From contig NZ_CADFGE010000001.1 in the NCBI RefSeq assembly GCF_902833645.1, positions 930,001 through 994,000 on the forward strand: a DNA stretch of 64,000 nt. The letters run 5' to 3'. Made by a program: the position numbers and the translations under genes. Of the stretch, positions 27,931 through 37,749 are shown one piece after another. The notes beneath the pieces were generated by a model that worked only from the letters and a program-made list of their open reading frames with translations, did no database searches and was not told the origin of the DNA. Each line of letters begins with the position of its first letter. The stretch's first letter is position 1. The stretch comes from Paraburkholderia fungorum (lineage in GTDB: Bacteria; Pseudomonadota; Gammaproteobacteria; Burkholderiales; Burkholderiaceae).

Positions 27931-29001
27931 TCACGCCGAGAACCGGATCACTCCATCGGCATCCTGCGTGCGCTTCAACTCGCCCGCGAACCATAGCAGA
28001 TGCAAGTGCGCCAGCGCCTCGCCCATTGCGAACGTCATCTGATGGATGTCGAGTTGGCGCTTGAACATCAGCGGCACGATGTCCGCGGCGCTCCGCGGCT
28101 TCTCCGCACAGGCCTCGCGCACTTCAGCCAGACGCGCGTCGTGGTGCTCACGCAATTGCCTGATGCGCGTACGCACGCCACGGAACGGCTTGCCATGCGA
28201 CGGCAGCACGAGCGTGTCTTCGGGCATCGTCTCGTAGCGGCCGAGCGATTCCAGATACAGCGCGAGCGGCGTGCTTTCCGGCTCCATGGCGAACACCGAA
28301 ACGTTCGTCGAGATACGCGGCAGCACCATGTCGCCGGAAATCAGCGTGCCGGTCTCTTCGCAATACAGCGCGCAATGTTCCGGCGAATGGCCGAAGCCGG
28401 TCACTACCCGCCACGTCTTGCCGCCGATCTGCACACCGTCGGCTTCACGCAAACGGCGATATTGATCGGGAATCGCCGGCACGAGACTCGCGTAGTAGCT
28501 CGTGCGATTGCGCAGCTTCTCGAGCGACGCCTGATCGTTCAGACCATGCCGCGCGAAATGCTCCGCCGCGGCGTCGCCGCCCGCGTTCGACCCGTCGCCG
28601 GCCGCCATCACGCGGGCCTGCATGTATTCGCCCAGCGTCGTCCACAGGCGCACATTCCAGCGCTTCTTGTCGCCGCCGCCGCAGATCCAGTGTGCGAGGC
28701 CAATGTGATCCGGGTGGCAATGCGTGACGATCACGCGCAGCACCGGCAGGCCGTCGAGCACGGAGTCGAACACCTTCTCCCAATTCTCCCTGATCGCATC
28801 CGATGCAATGCCGCAGTCGACGACCGTCCAGCCACGCTGACCGTCGATTTCATCGCGTAGCAGCCACAGATTGATGTGATCGAGGGCGAACGGCAACGGC
28901 ATGCGCAGCCAGAACACGCCGGGCGCGACTTCCATCGCATGGCCCGCTTCGGGCATGGTGTCGTTGAACGGGTAGTCGAGTTGATGTTCGAGTGCATTCA
29001 T
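27931..29001 (-). CDS. MBL-fold metallohydrolase
   Basis: A 356-residue metallo-beta-lactamase-fold protein starting MNALEHQLDYPFND. Metal motif: VTHCHPDHIGLAHW (HxHxDH); the third ligand region is GFGHSPEHCALYC, then ISGDMVLPRIS and LPSHGKPF. A C-terminal helical extension of about 80 residues follows, as in LACTB2-like or hydroxyacyl-thioesterase-like members. A GGAGGA ribosome site precedes the chosen ATG. It is transcribed away from the merR gene and shares the control region at 29002-29189, so an acyl-CoA-linked thioesterase-like role is plausible but unproven. Confidence 0.87.
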   Translation of the reverse strand: MNALEHQLDYPFNDTMPEAGHAMEVAPGVFWLRMPLPFALDHINLWLLRDEIDGQRGWTVVDCGIASDAIRENWEKVFDSVLDGLPVLRVIVTHCHPDHIGLAHWICGGGDKKRWNVRLWTTLGEYMQARVMAAGDGSNAGGDAAAEHFARHGLNDQASLEKLRNRTSYYASLVPAIPDQYRRLREADGVQIGGKTWRVVTGFGHSPEHCALYCEETGTLISGDMVLPRISTNVSVFAMEPESTPLALYLESLGRYETMPEDTLVLPSHGKPFRGVRTRIRQLREHHDARLAEVREACAEKPRSAADIVPLMFKRQLDIHQMTFAMGEALAHLHLLWFAGELKRTQDADGVIRFSA

Positions 29002-29122
29002 TGGGCTTGTCTTCCTCCGTCGGCCGTCCGGCATGGCGAGGTATGCGATGCCGCACAGCGTGGTTGCGGCCCGGCCGGGACAGTCCGGTGCCGTATTGCT
29101 CTCTAGTTGCGTTTCGATCAGG

Positions 29123-29144
29123 TTGACGATAACGTAAACGTCGA
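29123..29144 (+). promoter_or_regulatory. Probable MerR/LiuR-type operator and promoter
   Basis: The segment TTGACGATAACGTAAACGTC and the two bases after it read as an imperfect dyad built of ACG/CGT steps. It begins with a -35-like TTGACG, and TTCTAT follows at 29145-29150 as a -10 candidate. MerR regulators bind a dyad between -35 and -10. The ACGTnnACGT-type sequence resembles the sites I recall for LiuR regulators of branched-chain amino acid breakdown. Confidence 0.55.
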
Positions 29145-29189
29145 TTCTATCGTTCAATCCGATTTTCTGCCCGGACACGGGACGCCCCG

Positions 29190-29594
29190 ATGAACACGCA
29201 ATACACGATCACCGAGCTCGCGCGAGAATTCGACGTCACGCCCCGAGCGATCCGCTTCTATGAAGACCAGGGTTTACTCTCGCCCAGCCGCGAGGGTTCG
29301 AGCGGCTTGCGGCGCGTTTATTCGGGTCGCGACCGAACCCGTCTGAAACTCACGCTGCGCGGCAAGCGGCTTGGCTTCACGCTGTCGGAAATCCGCGATC
29401 TGCTCGACGTTTACGAATCACCGACCGACACCGTGCCGCAATTGCACGCCTTCCTTGCGACGGTGTCGCGCCATCGCGATGTGCTCGAACGCCAACTTGA
29501 AGATCTGAACGCGACGCTCGAAGACCTCGCACAATACGAAGCCCAGGCGCGTGCGCTGCTGGAAAGCGGCACACGCGGAACCCAGTCTGCGTAA
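29190..29594 (+). CDS. MerR-family regulator (LiuR-like)
   Basis: A 134-residue regulator starting [21 protein letters not shown]: an N-terminal MerR winged helix ([23 protein letters not shown]) then a coiled-coil dimer helix (about residues 82-125). The C-terminus has no cysteine cluster, so it is not a metal sensor. The close fit of [21 protein letters not shown] to LiuR proteins and the acyl-CoA genes downstream suggest a sensor of branched-chain acyl-CoA. Expected targets are its own operon and the divergent MBL gene. aceK starts 22 bases after its stop. Confidence 0.85.
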   Translation: MNTQYTITELAREFDVTPRAIRFYEDQGLLSPSREGSSGLRRVYSGRDRTRLKLTLRGKRLGFTLSEIRDLLDVYESPTDTVPQLHAFLATVSRHRDVLERQLEDLNATLEDLAQYEAQARALLESGTRGTQSA

Positions 29595-29616
29595 GCCGCG
29601 ACCAGGCGAATTCGAC

Positions 29617-31446
29617 ATGAATCACTTCCCCAAACTGCTGTCGTCCCAGATCGGCTTTGACGTCGCCCAGACGATGCTCGAAGGGTTTGATCGGCACTAC
29701 CGGATTTTCCGCGACGCGGCGATTCATGCCAAAACGCTGTTCGAGGCGGCCGACTGGCACGGTCTGCAAACCCTGGCGCGAGAGCGCATTACCTCATATG
29801 ACGATCGCGTCGAGGAATGCGTCGAGTTGCTCGAAGACGAATACGACGCCGAGAATATCGACAGCGAAGTGTGGCAGCAGATCAAGCTCCACTACATCGG
29901 TCTGCTGACCACGCACCGTCAGCCCGAGTGCGCGGAGACGTTCTTCAATTCGGTGTGCTGCAAGATCCTGCACCGTTCGTATTTCAACAACGACTTCATT
30001 TTCGTGCGCCCGGCGATTTCGACCGAGTACATCGAGAACGACGAACCGGCGGCAAAGCCGACTTATCGTGCGTATTACCCCGGCAAGGACGGCCTCGCTG
30101 CGACGCTCGAACGCATCGTCACCAACTTCCAGCTGGAGCCGCCGTTCGAGGATCTGACACGCGACGTCCAGTGCGTCATGCAAACGATCCACGACGCGTT
30201 CGGCGTGTTCGACGAAGCGGCCAACTTTCAGATTCACGTGCTCTCGTCGCTGTTCTACCGGAACAAGTCGGCATACATCATCGGTCGGATCATCAACGGC
30301 GATCTGCTGTTGCCGTTCGCCGTGCCGCTGCGCCACGTGAAACCCGGTGTGCTTGCGCTCGATACGGTGCTGCTCAAACGCGATCAGTTGCTGATCATCT
30401 TCAGCTTCTCGCACTCGTACTTCCTGGTGGACATGGAAGTGCCCTCGGCTTACGTCGAATTTCTCTGCACGATCATGCCGGGCAAACCGAAAGCGGAAAT
30501 TTACACGTCGGTGGGCTTGCAGAAGCAGGGCAAGAATCTGTTCTATCGCGATCTGCTGCACCACCTGAAGCATTCGAGCGACTCGTTCATCATTGCGCCC
30601 GGCATCAAGGGGCTCGTGATGCTGGTGTTCACGCTGCCCTCGTTTCCGTATGTCTTCAAGCTGATCAAAGACCATTTTCCGCCGCCCAAGGAAACCACGC
30701 GCGAGAAGATCAAGGGAAAGTATCAGCTCGTCAAACGGCACGACCGGCTGGGCCGCATGGCCGACACGCTCGAATACTCGAGCGTGGCGCTGCCCATTTC
30801 CCGGCTCGACGAAGCGCTGATACGCGAACTCGAGAAGGAAGTGCCGTCCCTGATCGAACACGATGGCGACAACCTCGTGATTCGCCATCTATATATCGAG
30901 CGCCGGATGGTGCCGCTCAATCTGTTCCTGCAGAACGGCAGCGACGAGGACGTCGACCACGGCATCAAGGAATACGGCAACGCGATCAAGGAATTGATGC
31001 AGGCGAACATCTTCCCAGGCGACATGCTGTACAAGAACTTCGGCGTGACCCGCCACGGCCGCGTCGTGTTCTACGACTACGATGAAATCGAATACCTGAC
31101 TGACTGCAACGTGCGCGCGGTGCCGGCGCCGCGTAACGAGGAAGACGAAATGTCGGGCGAGCCGTGGTACTCGGTCGGCCCGCACGACATTTTCCCGGAG
31201 ACATACGGCACGTTTTTACTCGGCGACCCACGCGTGCGCCGATCCTTCATGCAGCACCACGCGGACTTTTTCGATCCTGCGCTATGGCAACGGCACAAGG
31301 ATCATCTTCTGAAAGGCGAACTGCCCGACTTTTTCCCGTACGACAGCAGTGTGCGTTTCTGCATCCGCTATCCGGAACGATTCGCCGATACGGCGTCCGG
31401 ACACGCGGAGAATCCGGCAGACGAACGCCCAGCGCGGGTGGCTTGA
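29617..31446 (+). CDS. aceK: Isocitrate dehydrogenase kinase/phosphatase
   Basis: A 609-residue bifunctional enzyme that phosphorylates isocitrate dehydrogenase to send isocitrate into the glyoxylate shunt, and reverses this. Recognised by its N-terminal regulatory domain ([33 protein letters not shown] in outline) and the kinase-like half with [54 protein letters not shown]. Length agrees with the family. It is not beside aceA/aceB as in enterobacteria but behind a MerR gene, tying glyoxylate-shunt control to acyl-CoA catabolism. The ATG at 29617 gives the conserved start. Confidence 0.95.
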   Translation: MNHFPKLLSSQIGFDVAQTMLEGFDRHYRIFRDAAIHAKTLFEAADWHGLQTLARERITSYDDRVEECVELLEDEYDAENIDSEVWQQIKLHYIGLLTTHRQPECAETFFNSVCCKILHRSYFNNDFIFVRPAISTEYIENDEPAAKPTYRAYYPGKDGLAATLERIVTNFQLEPPFEDLTRDVQCVMQTIHDAFGVFDEAANFQIHVLSSLFYRNKSAYIIGRIINGDLLLPFAVPLRHVKPGVLALDTVLLKRDQLLIIFSFSHSYFLVDMEVPSAYVEFLCTIMPGKPKAEIYTSVGLQKQGKNLFYRDLLHHLKHSSDSFIIAPGIKGLVMLVFTLPSFPYVFKLIKDHFPPPKETTREKIKGKYQLVKRHDRLGRMADTLEYSSVALPISRLDEALIRELEKEVPSLIEHDGDNLVIRHLYIERRMVPLNLFLQNGSDEDVDHGIKEYGNAIKELMQANIFPGDMLYKNFGVTRHGRVVFYDYDEIEYLTDCNVRAVPAPRNEEDEMSGEPWYSVGPHDIFPETYGTFLLGDPRVRRSFMQHHADFFDPALWQRHKDHLLKGELPDFFPYDSSVRFCIRYPERFADTASGHAENPADERPARVA

Positions 31447-31544
31447 GCCCGGCGCGTCTATCGCGTCTCACGTGCCGCCCGCATCGTCCGAACCTTATAC
31501 GACATCGACCGGTCAATCGGTCGAGCAACCGCCCAGACTCATCC

Positions 31545-32336
31545 ATGAATACGAACGCTTCTCCCGCTGCCAATCCGCTCGCTCACCTGTTCGACAACAA
31601 CGACGCGTGGGTGGCCCGCAAGCTGTCCGAAGATCCCGAGTACTTCTCGCGCCTCGCGCATCAGCAGACCCCCGAATATCTGTGGATCGGCTGTTCCGAT
31701 TCGCGTGTGCCGGCCAATCAGATCATCGGCCTGCCGCCTGGCGAAGTGTTCGTGCACAGAAATATCGCCAACGTGGTGGTGCATACGGATCTGAACTGCC
31801 TGTCGGTCATCCAGTTCGCCGTCGATCTGCTGAAGGTCAAGCACATCATGGTGGTGGGCCACTATGGCTGCTCGGGTGTCGCCGCAGCGCTGCATGGCCG
31901 GCGCGTGGGCCTCGCGGATAACTGGCTGCATCACGTGCAGGACGTGCGCACCAAGCATGCCGCGCTGATCGAAGAGTGGCCGATCGGCGAGGCGCGGCAT
32001 CGGCGCCTCGTCGAACTGAACGCGATCGAGCAGGTGATGAACGTATGCCGGACCACCATCGTCAACGACGCATGGGCACGCGGCCAGGAACTCGCCGTGC
32101 ATGGCTGGGTGTATGGCGTACACGACGGCAAGGTTCGCAACCTGGGGATGACCGTCAACGACCCGGCGGCGCTCGATGCAACGTACAGGAACTGCCTCGC
32201 CGCGGTATCGGCCGGTGGCGCGTACAAGGAAGACAGCGACATGGCTGCCGCCGACGCGGCCCAGCTCGGTGCCGTGCCGGCGATTGTCGAAGGTGTGATC
32301 GAGGAACTCAAACATGAAGGAGGCAAACATGAGTGA
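31545..32336 (+). CDS. can: Beta-class carbonic anhydrase
   Basis: A 263-residue zinc enzyme that interconverts CO2 and bicarbonate. Zinc and catalytic motifs: IGCSDSRVPANQI (Cys, Asp-Arg dyad) and VVGHYGCSGVAAAL (His, Cys). It is longer than E. coli Can by a C-terminal tail of about 40 residues rich in Ala/Glu. ATG 31545 was selected by the conserved start MNTNASPAANPLAHLFDNN; a longer frame upstream overlaps aceK and has no support. Its last eight bases overlap the thiolase start, and the thiolase ribosome site lies inside this gene. Confidence 0.93.
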   Translation: MNTNASPAANPLAHLFDNNDAWVARKLSEDPEYFSRLAHQQTPEYLWIGCSDSRVPANQIIGLPPGEVFVHRNIANVVVHTDLNCLSVIQFAVDLLKVKHIMVVGHYGCSGVAAALHGRRVGLADNWLHHVQDVRTKHAALIEEWPIGEARHRRLVELNAIEQVMNVCRTTIVNDAWARGQELAVHGWVYGVHDGKVRNLGMTVNDPAALDATYRNCLAAVSAGGAYKEDSDMAAADAAQLGAVPAIVEGVIEELKHEGGKHE

Positions 32337-33522
32337 TACAAAAGCTGATCCGATCGTGATCGTCGGTGTGGCCCGCACGCCCATGGCGGCATTTCAGGGC
32401 GATTTCGCTTCGCTCACCGCGCCGCAACTGGGCTCGGTGGCGATCGAGGCCGCCGTGCAACGCGCGGGCCTGAAGCCGGAGCAGATCGACGAAGTAGTCA
32501 TGGGCTGCGTGCTGCCCGCCGGCCAGGGCCAGGCGCCAGCGCGTCAGGCCGCGCTCGGTGCGGGCTTGCCGCTCGCCACCGGCAGCACCACGGTCAACAA
32601 GATGTGCGGTTCCGGCATGCGCGCGGCGATGTTCGCGCATGACATGCTGGCCGCCGGCTCGGTCGACGTGATCGTCGCGGGCGGCATGGAGAGCATGACC
32701 AACGCACCTTACCTGTTGCCGAAAGCGCGTAACGGCATGCGCATGGGCCACGGCCAGGTGATCGACCACATGTTCTACGACGGTCTCGAAGACGCGTATG
32801 AAAAAGGCCGTTTGATGGGCACCTTCGCCGAAGAATGCGCGGCGTCGTTCGACTTCACGCGCGAAGCGCAGGACGCGTTCGCCGTCGAGTCCCTGAACCG
32901 GGCGAAGCGCGCGAATGAAGACGGTTCGTTCACGTGGGAAATCGCGCCGGTGAAGGTGGAAAGCCGCAAGGGTGACGTGACCATCGACCACGACGAGCAG
33001 CCGTTCAAAGCGAACCTCGACAAAATCCCAACGCTCAAGCCCGCGTTCAGCAAAACCGGCACGGTCACGGCGGCGAACTCATCGTCGATTTCCGACGGTG
33101 CGGCAGCGCTCGTGATGATGCGCGAATCGACCGCGAAACGTCTCGGTGTCGAGCCGCTTGCTCGCGTGGTCGGCCACGCCACCTTCGCGCAGGAACCGGC
33201 CAAGTTCACCACCGCGCCGGTCGGTGCGATTCGCAAGCTGTTCGAGAAGAACGGCTGGCGCGCCGACGAGGTGGATCTGTACGAAATCAACGAAGCCTTC
33301 GCGGTGGTCACGATGGCGGCGATGAAGGAACACCGTCTGCCGCACGACAAGGTCAACGTGAACGGCGGCGCCTGCGCGCTCGGCCACCCGATCGGCGCAT
33401 CGGGCGCGCGGATTCTCGTCACGCTGATCGGCGCGTTGAGACAGCGCGGCGGCAAGCGCGGCGTCGCGACGCTGTGCATCGGCGGCGGCGAAGCGACCGC
33501 GATGGGTATCGAACTGGTTTGA
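32329..33522 (+). CDS. Acetyl-CoA C-acetyltransferase (thiolase)
   Basis: A 397-residue thiolase joining or splitting acetyl-CoA units. Active-site residues: Cys in NKMCGSGMRAAM, His in EINEAFAVV/ALGHPIGASGAR and the second Cys in GGACALGHP. The AAGGAGG ribosome site at about 32315-32321 selects ATG 32329 and lies inside the carbonic anhydrase gene. In this operon it should produce acetyl-CoA from acetoacetyl-CoA, the last step of leucine or fatty-acid breakdown; an anabolic role in PHB is an alternative. Confidence 0.93.
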   Translation: MSDTKADPIVIVGVARTPMAAFQGDFASLTAPQLGSVAIEAAVQRAGLKPEQIDEVVMGCVLPAGQGQAPARQAALGAGLPLATGSTTVNKMCGSGMRAAMFAHDMLAAGSVDVIVAGGMESMTNAPYLLPKARNGMRMGHGQVIDHMFYDGLEDAYEKGRLMGTFAEECAASFDFTREAQDAFAVESLNRAKRANEDGSFTWEIAPVKVESRKGDVTIDHDEQPFKANLDKIPTLKPAFSKTGTVTAANSSSISDGAAALVMMRESTAKRLGVEPLARVVGHATFAQEPAKFTTAPVGAIRKLFEKNGWRADEVDLYEINEAFAVVTMAAMKEHRLPHDKVNVNGGACALGHPIGASGARILVTLIGALRQRGGKRGVATLCIGGGEATAMGIELV

Positions 33523-33561
33523 CGCGCCGTTTGCCGGCGTTCTGAAGCTTGAGGTGATTCG

Positions 33562-34239
33562 ATGAAGACAGTGTTGATCGTGGGTGCGTCGCGCGGCATC
33601 GGTCAGGAGTTTGTGCGGCAATACAGGAAAAGCGGCTGGCGCGTACTCGCCACCGCGCGCGACGGCGCCGCGCTCGACGCGCTGAAAATGCTCGGCGCCG
33701 AGACCTTCTCACTCGACGTCACCGAGCCCGAGGAAATCGCCGCGCTCGGCTGGCGGCTCGACGGCGAACGGCTCGACGTGGCGGTCGTGGTGTCGGGCGT
33801 GTTCGGCCCGCACACCGAGGACATCGAAACCATCACGGCTGAAGACTTCGATCTGGTCATGCACACCAATGTGCGTGGTCCGATGCAACTGATGCCGATC
33901 CTGCTGCCGCTCGTCGAAGAAGCCGGCGGCGTGTTCGCGGTGATTTCGAGCAAGATGGGCAGCATCAGCGACGCAAGCGGCACGACTGGCTGGCTGTATC
34001 GGGCGAGTAAGGCGGCGCTCAACGACGCGCTGAAAGTCGCCTCGCTCACTACCACACGCGCCACGTGTATTTCGCTGCACCCGGGTTGGGTGCGCACCGA
34101 CATGGGCGGCGCGCAGGCGGCGATCGATCCTGCGCGCAGCGTGACCGGCATGCGCGAAGTGCTCGCACAGGCGGCCGCCGCGCACGACGCGTTCAACGGC
34201 CGCTTCTATCAATATGACGGCACGGCGCTCGACTGGTGA
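33562..34239 (+). CDS. Short-chain dehydrogenase/reductase
   Basis: A 225-residue SDR of the short CsgA/carbonyl-reductase-like subgroup. Motifs: VGASRGIGQEFVRQY for NAD(P), VVVSGVFGPH in place of NNAG, and the catalytic tyrosine-lysine pair in LYRASKAALNDAL with ISSKMGS. A GAGGTGATT ribosome site precedes the ATG. It lies between the thiolase and the acyl-CoA dehydrogenase on the same strand with short gaps, but its part in that pathway is unclear. Confidence 0.87.
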   Translation: MKTVLIVGASRGIGQEFVRQYRKSGWRVLATARDGAALDALKMLGAETFSLDVTEPEEIAALGWRLDGERLDVAVVVSGVFGPHTEDIETITAEDFDLVMHTNVRGPMQLMPILLPLVEEAGGVFAVISSKMGSISDASGTTGWLYRASKAALNDALKVASLTTTRATCISLHPGWVRTDMGGAQAAIDPARSVTGMREVLAQAAAAHDAFNGRFYQYDGTALDW

Positions 34240-34275
34240 GAAGACACCTGGAGAGACTAAAAAGGAGACCGAGCC

Positions 34276-35406
34276 ATGGTGCTTGATCAGGATCACCAGA
34301 TGATCCGCGACGCGGTACGCACGTTCGTCCGCGAAGCGGTCACCCCGCACGCGGCGCAATGGGACCGCGAGCGTATTTTTCCGAAAGAGGTGCATCGCCA
34401 GCTCGCCGAACTCGGCGCGTACGGCGTGCTGGTGCCCGAGGCTTATGGCGGCGCCGGCATGGACGCGCTGGCGCTCGCGCTGATCCTCGAAGAAATCGCG
34501 GCCGGCGACGGCGGTACCTCGACCGCGATTTCCGTCAACAATTGCCCGGTGTGCAGCATTCTGCTGACCTATGGCAACGACGCGCAGAAACGCGATTGGC
34601 TCACGCCGCTCGCGCGCGGTGAGATGCTCGGCGCGTTTTGCCTGACTGAACCGCAAGCGGGCTCGGATGCATCCGCGTTGCGCACCACCGCGACACGCGA
34701 TGGCGACAGCTACGTGCTGAACGGTGTCAAACAGTTCATCACGAGCGGCAAGAACGGCGATGTTGCGATCGTCATGGCCGTGACCGACAAGGCGGCGGGC
34801 AAGCGCGGCATCAGCGCGTTTATCGTGCCGACCGATACGAAAGGATACGTCGTCACACGAGTCGAGGAAAAGCTCGGCCAGCATTCGTCAGACACGGCGC
34901 AGATTATTTTTGAGGACTGCCGCGTACCGGCCGCGAATCTGATTGGCGCGGAAGGCGAAGGCTATCGGATTGCGCTATCGGGGCTCGAAGGCGGACGGAT
35001 CGGAATCGCGGCGCAGAGCGTCGGGATGGCGCGTGCCGCGTTCGAGGCGGCATTGGGCTACGCGAAGGAACGCGAGAGCTTTGGCCAGCCGCTGTTCTCG
35101 CACCAGGCCGTGCAGTTCCGTCTCGCCGATATGGCGACGCAACTCGAAGCCGCCCGCCAGTTGATCTGGCACGCGGCGTCGCTAAAGGACGCAGGCCAGC
35201 CGTGTCTGACCGAGGCCGCGATGGCGAAGCTGTTCGCCTCGGAAGCCGCCGAGCGCATCTGCTCGGCGGCCTTGCAGATCCATGGCGGCTACGGTTATCT
35301 GAACGACTTCCCGGTCGAGCGCATCTACCGCGATGTGCGCGTGTGCCAGATTTACGAAGGCACCAGTGACATCCAGAAAATCCTGATCGCGCGCGGTCTT
35401 GCCTGA
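34276..35406 (+). CDS. Acyl-CoA dehydrogenase
   Basis: A 376-residue flavoprotein of the ACAD family, oxidising acyl-CoA at alpha-beta. Motifs: [17 protein letters not shown] and [14 protein letters not shown] for FAD and substrate, [20 protein letters not shown], and the catalytic base Glu in [12 protein letters not shown]. Having that Glu at the C-terminal position points to the short-chain or branched short-chain type, unlike isovaleryl-CoA dehydrogenase, where the base is shifted. An AAAGGAGA ribosome site precedes the ATG. It shares an operon with the thiolase and SDR. Confidence 0.92.
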   Translation: MVLDQDHQMIRDAVRTFVREAVTPHAAQWDRERIFPKEVHRQLAELGAYGVLVPEAYGGAGMDALALALILEEIAAGDGGTSTAISVNNCPVCSILLTYGNDAQKRDWLTPLARGEMLGAFCLTEPQAGSDASALRTTATRDGDSYVLNGVKQFITSGKNGDVAIVMAVTDKAAGKRGISAFIVPTDTKGYVVTRVEEKLGQHSSDTAQIIFEDCRVPAANLIGAEGEGYRIALSGLEGGRIGIAAQSVGMARAAFEAALGYAKERESFGQPLFSHQAVQFRLADMATQLEAARQLIWHAASLKDAGQPCLTEAAMAKLFASEAAERICSAALQIHGGYGYLNDFPVERIYRDVRVCQIYEGTSDIQKILIARGLA

Positions 35407-35413
35407 ACGTCTG

Positions 35414-35863
35414 ATGATCAAGCCATTGTTGTCGATGCAACGACCTTCCGACTGCCCATGCGGCGGCGCCGCGCCCGATCAGCGCAGCGGCGCCAAACCG
35501 CCCCGCTTCGCGCAATGTTGCGGCCGCTATATCGATGGCGGCGAAACCGCGCCGCGCGCGCTCGAACTGATGCGCTCGCGTTACAGCGCATATGTTGTGG
35601 GCGCAACGGATTACCTGCGGGCGACCTGGGCACCGCACACCTGCCCCGCGGAACTCGACGCCGACCCTGCTGCCCCCGACGCACCGCGTTGGCTCGGACT
35701 GCAGATCAAGGCCTTCACCGAAACCGACACCCAGCATGCAACCGTTGAATTCGTCGCACGATACAAGGTCGGCGGCCGCGCTCACCGGCTGCACGAACTG
35801 AGCCGCTTTGTCCGCGGCGACGACGGACGCTGGCGCTATGTCGACGGTGACGTCAATGAATAA
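35414..35863 (+). CDS. YchJ family protein
   Basis: A 149-residue protein of the YchJ/UPF0225 family. The N-terminus has the Cys cluster DCPCGG ... FAQCCGRYIDGG expected for a SEC-C-like zinc motif. The NTF2-like core follows (ALELMRSRYSAYVVGATDYLRATW, WLGLQIKAF, HATVEFVARYKVGGRAHRLHELSRFVRGDDGRWRYVDG in outline). Function is unknown. The ATG at 35414 is preferred over a TTG overlapping the dehydrogenase; an ATG at 35435 is also possible. Confidence 0.85.
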   Translation: MIKPLLSMQRPSDCPCGGAAPDQRSGAKPPRFAQCCGRYIDGGETAPRALELMRSRYSAYVVGATDYLRATWAPHTCPAELDADPAAPDAPRWLGLQIKAFTETDTQHATVEFVARYKVGGRAHRLHELSRFVRGDDGRWRYVDGDVNE

Positions 35864-35923
35864 GCCGCGCCTTACCTGCCCTTACACGAGGCAATGACGC
35901 AGAGAGCGTCGTGATTACATGTG

Positions 35924-35946
35924 GCCCTCTAACGAGGGCTTTTTTT
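35924..35946 (+). terminator. Intrinsic terminator at the end of the merR-aceK operon
   Basis: GCCCTC (35924-35929) pairs with GAGGGC (35934-35939) around TAAC, followed by seven T. Confidence 0.85.
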
Positions 35947-36448
35947 CGTGTTGGCCCGACGCCACAGCGCGTATGTTGCAGCACATTACTTCGCACAGCC
36001 ACGCAGCGTCCGCGAGGCGGCTTTGCTGCGCCGCCAAGGCGAAAGGACCCTGCTCCGCAGACGGCAATTTTTGCGCCACGGGTTCTCCTTGATTGCACAA
36101 AACAAAATTGTCGTGCCAGGATGGGGCCGTAGGTTTGTGACGTCACATTGCGAGAACAGGTGCATACCGAATCCGCAAAATGCGCAGGCTCCGGCCGATA
36201 GCCCACCAGTAAGGGTTCGACGGCGGTTTCAGGCGGCATGTGTGGCGCTCATCATCGGCGCGTGGGGTCGCGTCAGCCGTTTGGGTTCATCCCGTGCGAT
36301 CTCGATCAGCGTGCGTGCGCATAGCGCACTACGTACGCGAGTGTGTTTTTGTTTGTCGAAAACGCCGATGAAAGGCAACTGTCAGCGATGACATTCGACG
36401 GACAAGGCATCACGGTGTTCTGGGCAGGTTTTTGAGGCAGGTGCGTCA
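35947..36448. other. Intergenic region upstream of the secreted hydrolase gene
   Basis: About 500 bases without a credible gene. GC content is more mixed than in the neighbours, with A/T-rich patches (AAACAAAATTG near 36100, GTGTGTTTTTGTTTGTCG near 36340) that may carry a promoter. No RNA or repeat was recognised. Confidence 0.4.
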
Positions 36449-37711
36449 ATGGTGTTCAGCAAGGTTCTGACGAAGTGTGCGGTGACGTGTGCAACGGCGA
36501 TATGCGCTGTCGCGCTCGCGCATGCCGACCCGCTTGACGACACCCAGGCAGGGCCTCTCACCCGCGCGCACGTGCCGCGCATCGCGCTCGACGACGACGT
36601 CTATTTGCCCACCGCCGGTCTCAACGAACAGATCATCCGCGTGCCGGTCGACGCTGCCGGCAGCATCACGCTCGAAACGACGATCTACAAGCCGGACGGC
36701 CCGGGTCCGTTTCCGATGATCGTTTTCAATCACGGCAAGATTCCTGGCGACCCGCGCACGCAGGAGCGCAGCGACCCGCTGCCGTTCGCGCGTGAATTCG
36801 TGCGTCGCGGCTATGTGGTGGTGGCGCCGAACCGCCAGGGCTTCGGCCATTCCGGCGGCACTTATCAGCAGGACGGTTGCGACGTCGAGCGCAACGGTAT
36901 CGACCAGGCTGGCGACGTCGCCGCGACGATCAACTACATGTCGAAGCAGCCTTACGTTGACGCCACGCACATCGTGGTGGCCGGCACTTCGCACGGCGGT
37001 CTGGCGACGATCGCTTACGGGCCTGACGCTGCACCGGGCGTGCGGGCGCTGATCAATTTCTCGGGTGGTTTGCGGCAGGACGCATGCGCTGACTGGCAGG
37101 GCAACCTGACGCGCGCGTTCGGCGCGTATGGCGAGAAAACGAAGGTGCCTTCGCTGTGGTTGTACGGCGATAACGATTCGGTGTGGACCGCGCCGCTGGT
37201 GGCCGGCATGTACGCCGCGTATGCCGCGCACGGTGCGAGCGCGAAGATGGTGGATTTCGGCAACTACAAGAATGACGCGCATCGGCTCGTGGGCGATCGT
37301 GATGGCGTGCATGTGTGGTGGCCTGCGGTCGAGGCTTTCCTTGCCAGGGTGGGGATGCCTACCGGCGTGCAGTATCGCGTGGCGGATCCTTCCATGCCTA
37401 AGGCGAGTGGGTTTGCTGCTGTCGATGCGGTCGACTCTGTGCCGTATGTCGATGAAGCTGGCCGGAATGGGTATCGGAATTTCCTGCATCAGTATCCTAG
37501 TCGGGCTTTTGCTGTGTCGGATACCGGTGCGTGGTCGTGGGCCGAAGGGGGCGATGATCCGATGACGGTGGCGATTGCTAATTGCCAGAAGCAGAGTTCG
37601 GCGCCATGCCGGTTGTATGCGGTTAATAACTCCGTTGTTTGGGGAGGGGCTGGGTCTTCGCAGACGGCGGATTCTGCTGGTGGGCAGGGGGCTATTGCTA
37701 GCCGGAATTGA
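36449..37711 (+). CDS. Secreted dienelactone hydrolase-like alpha/beta hydrolase
   Basis: A 420-residue protein with a signal peptide (MVFSKVLTKCAVTCATAICAVALAHA). The alpha/beta hydrolase core has FNHGKIPGDPRT, VVAPNRQGFGHSGG, the nucleophile elbow GTSHGGLAT (Ser), and later LYGDNDSVWT (Asp) and NDAHRLVGD (His), a full Ser-Asp-His triad. A GAGGCAGG ribosome site precedes the ATG. The odd feature is codon choice: the first 290 codons are normal for the window, whereas from about 37340 third positions are mostly G or T (GCT, GGG, GAT, TTT). That matches the G/T-rich sequence just downstream. Confidence 0.85.
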   Translation: MVFSKVLTKCAVTCATAICAVALAHADPLDDTQAGPLTRAHVPRIALDDDVYLPTAGLNEQIIRVPVDAAGSITLETTIYKPDGPGPFPMIVFNHGKIPGDPRTQERSDPLPFAREFVRRGYVVVAPNRQGFGHSGGTYQQDGCDVERNGIDQAGDVAATINYMSKQPYVDATHIVVAGTSHGGLATIAYGPDAAPGVRALINFSGGLRQDACADWQGNLTRAFGAYGEKTKVPSLWLYGDNDSVWTAPLVAGMYAAYAAHGASAKMVDFGNYKNDAHRLVGDRDGVHVWWPAVEAFLARVGMPTGVQYRVADPSMPKASGFAAVDAVDSVPYVDEAGRNGYRNFLHQYPSRAFAVSDTGAWSWAEGGDDPMTVAIANCQKQSSAPCRLYAVNNSVVWGGAGSSQTADSAGGQGAIASRN

Positions 37712-37749
37712 GGGTTAAGAGGTGGGGCCTGCTCGGCCGGTTTGTTGTT

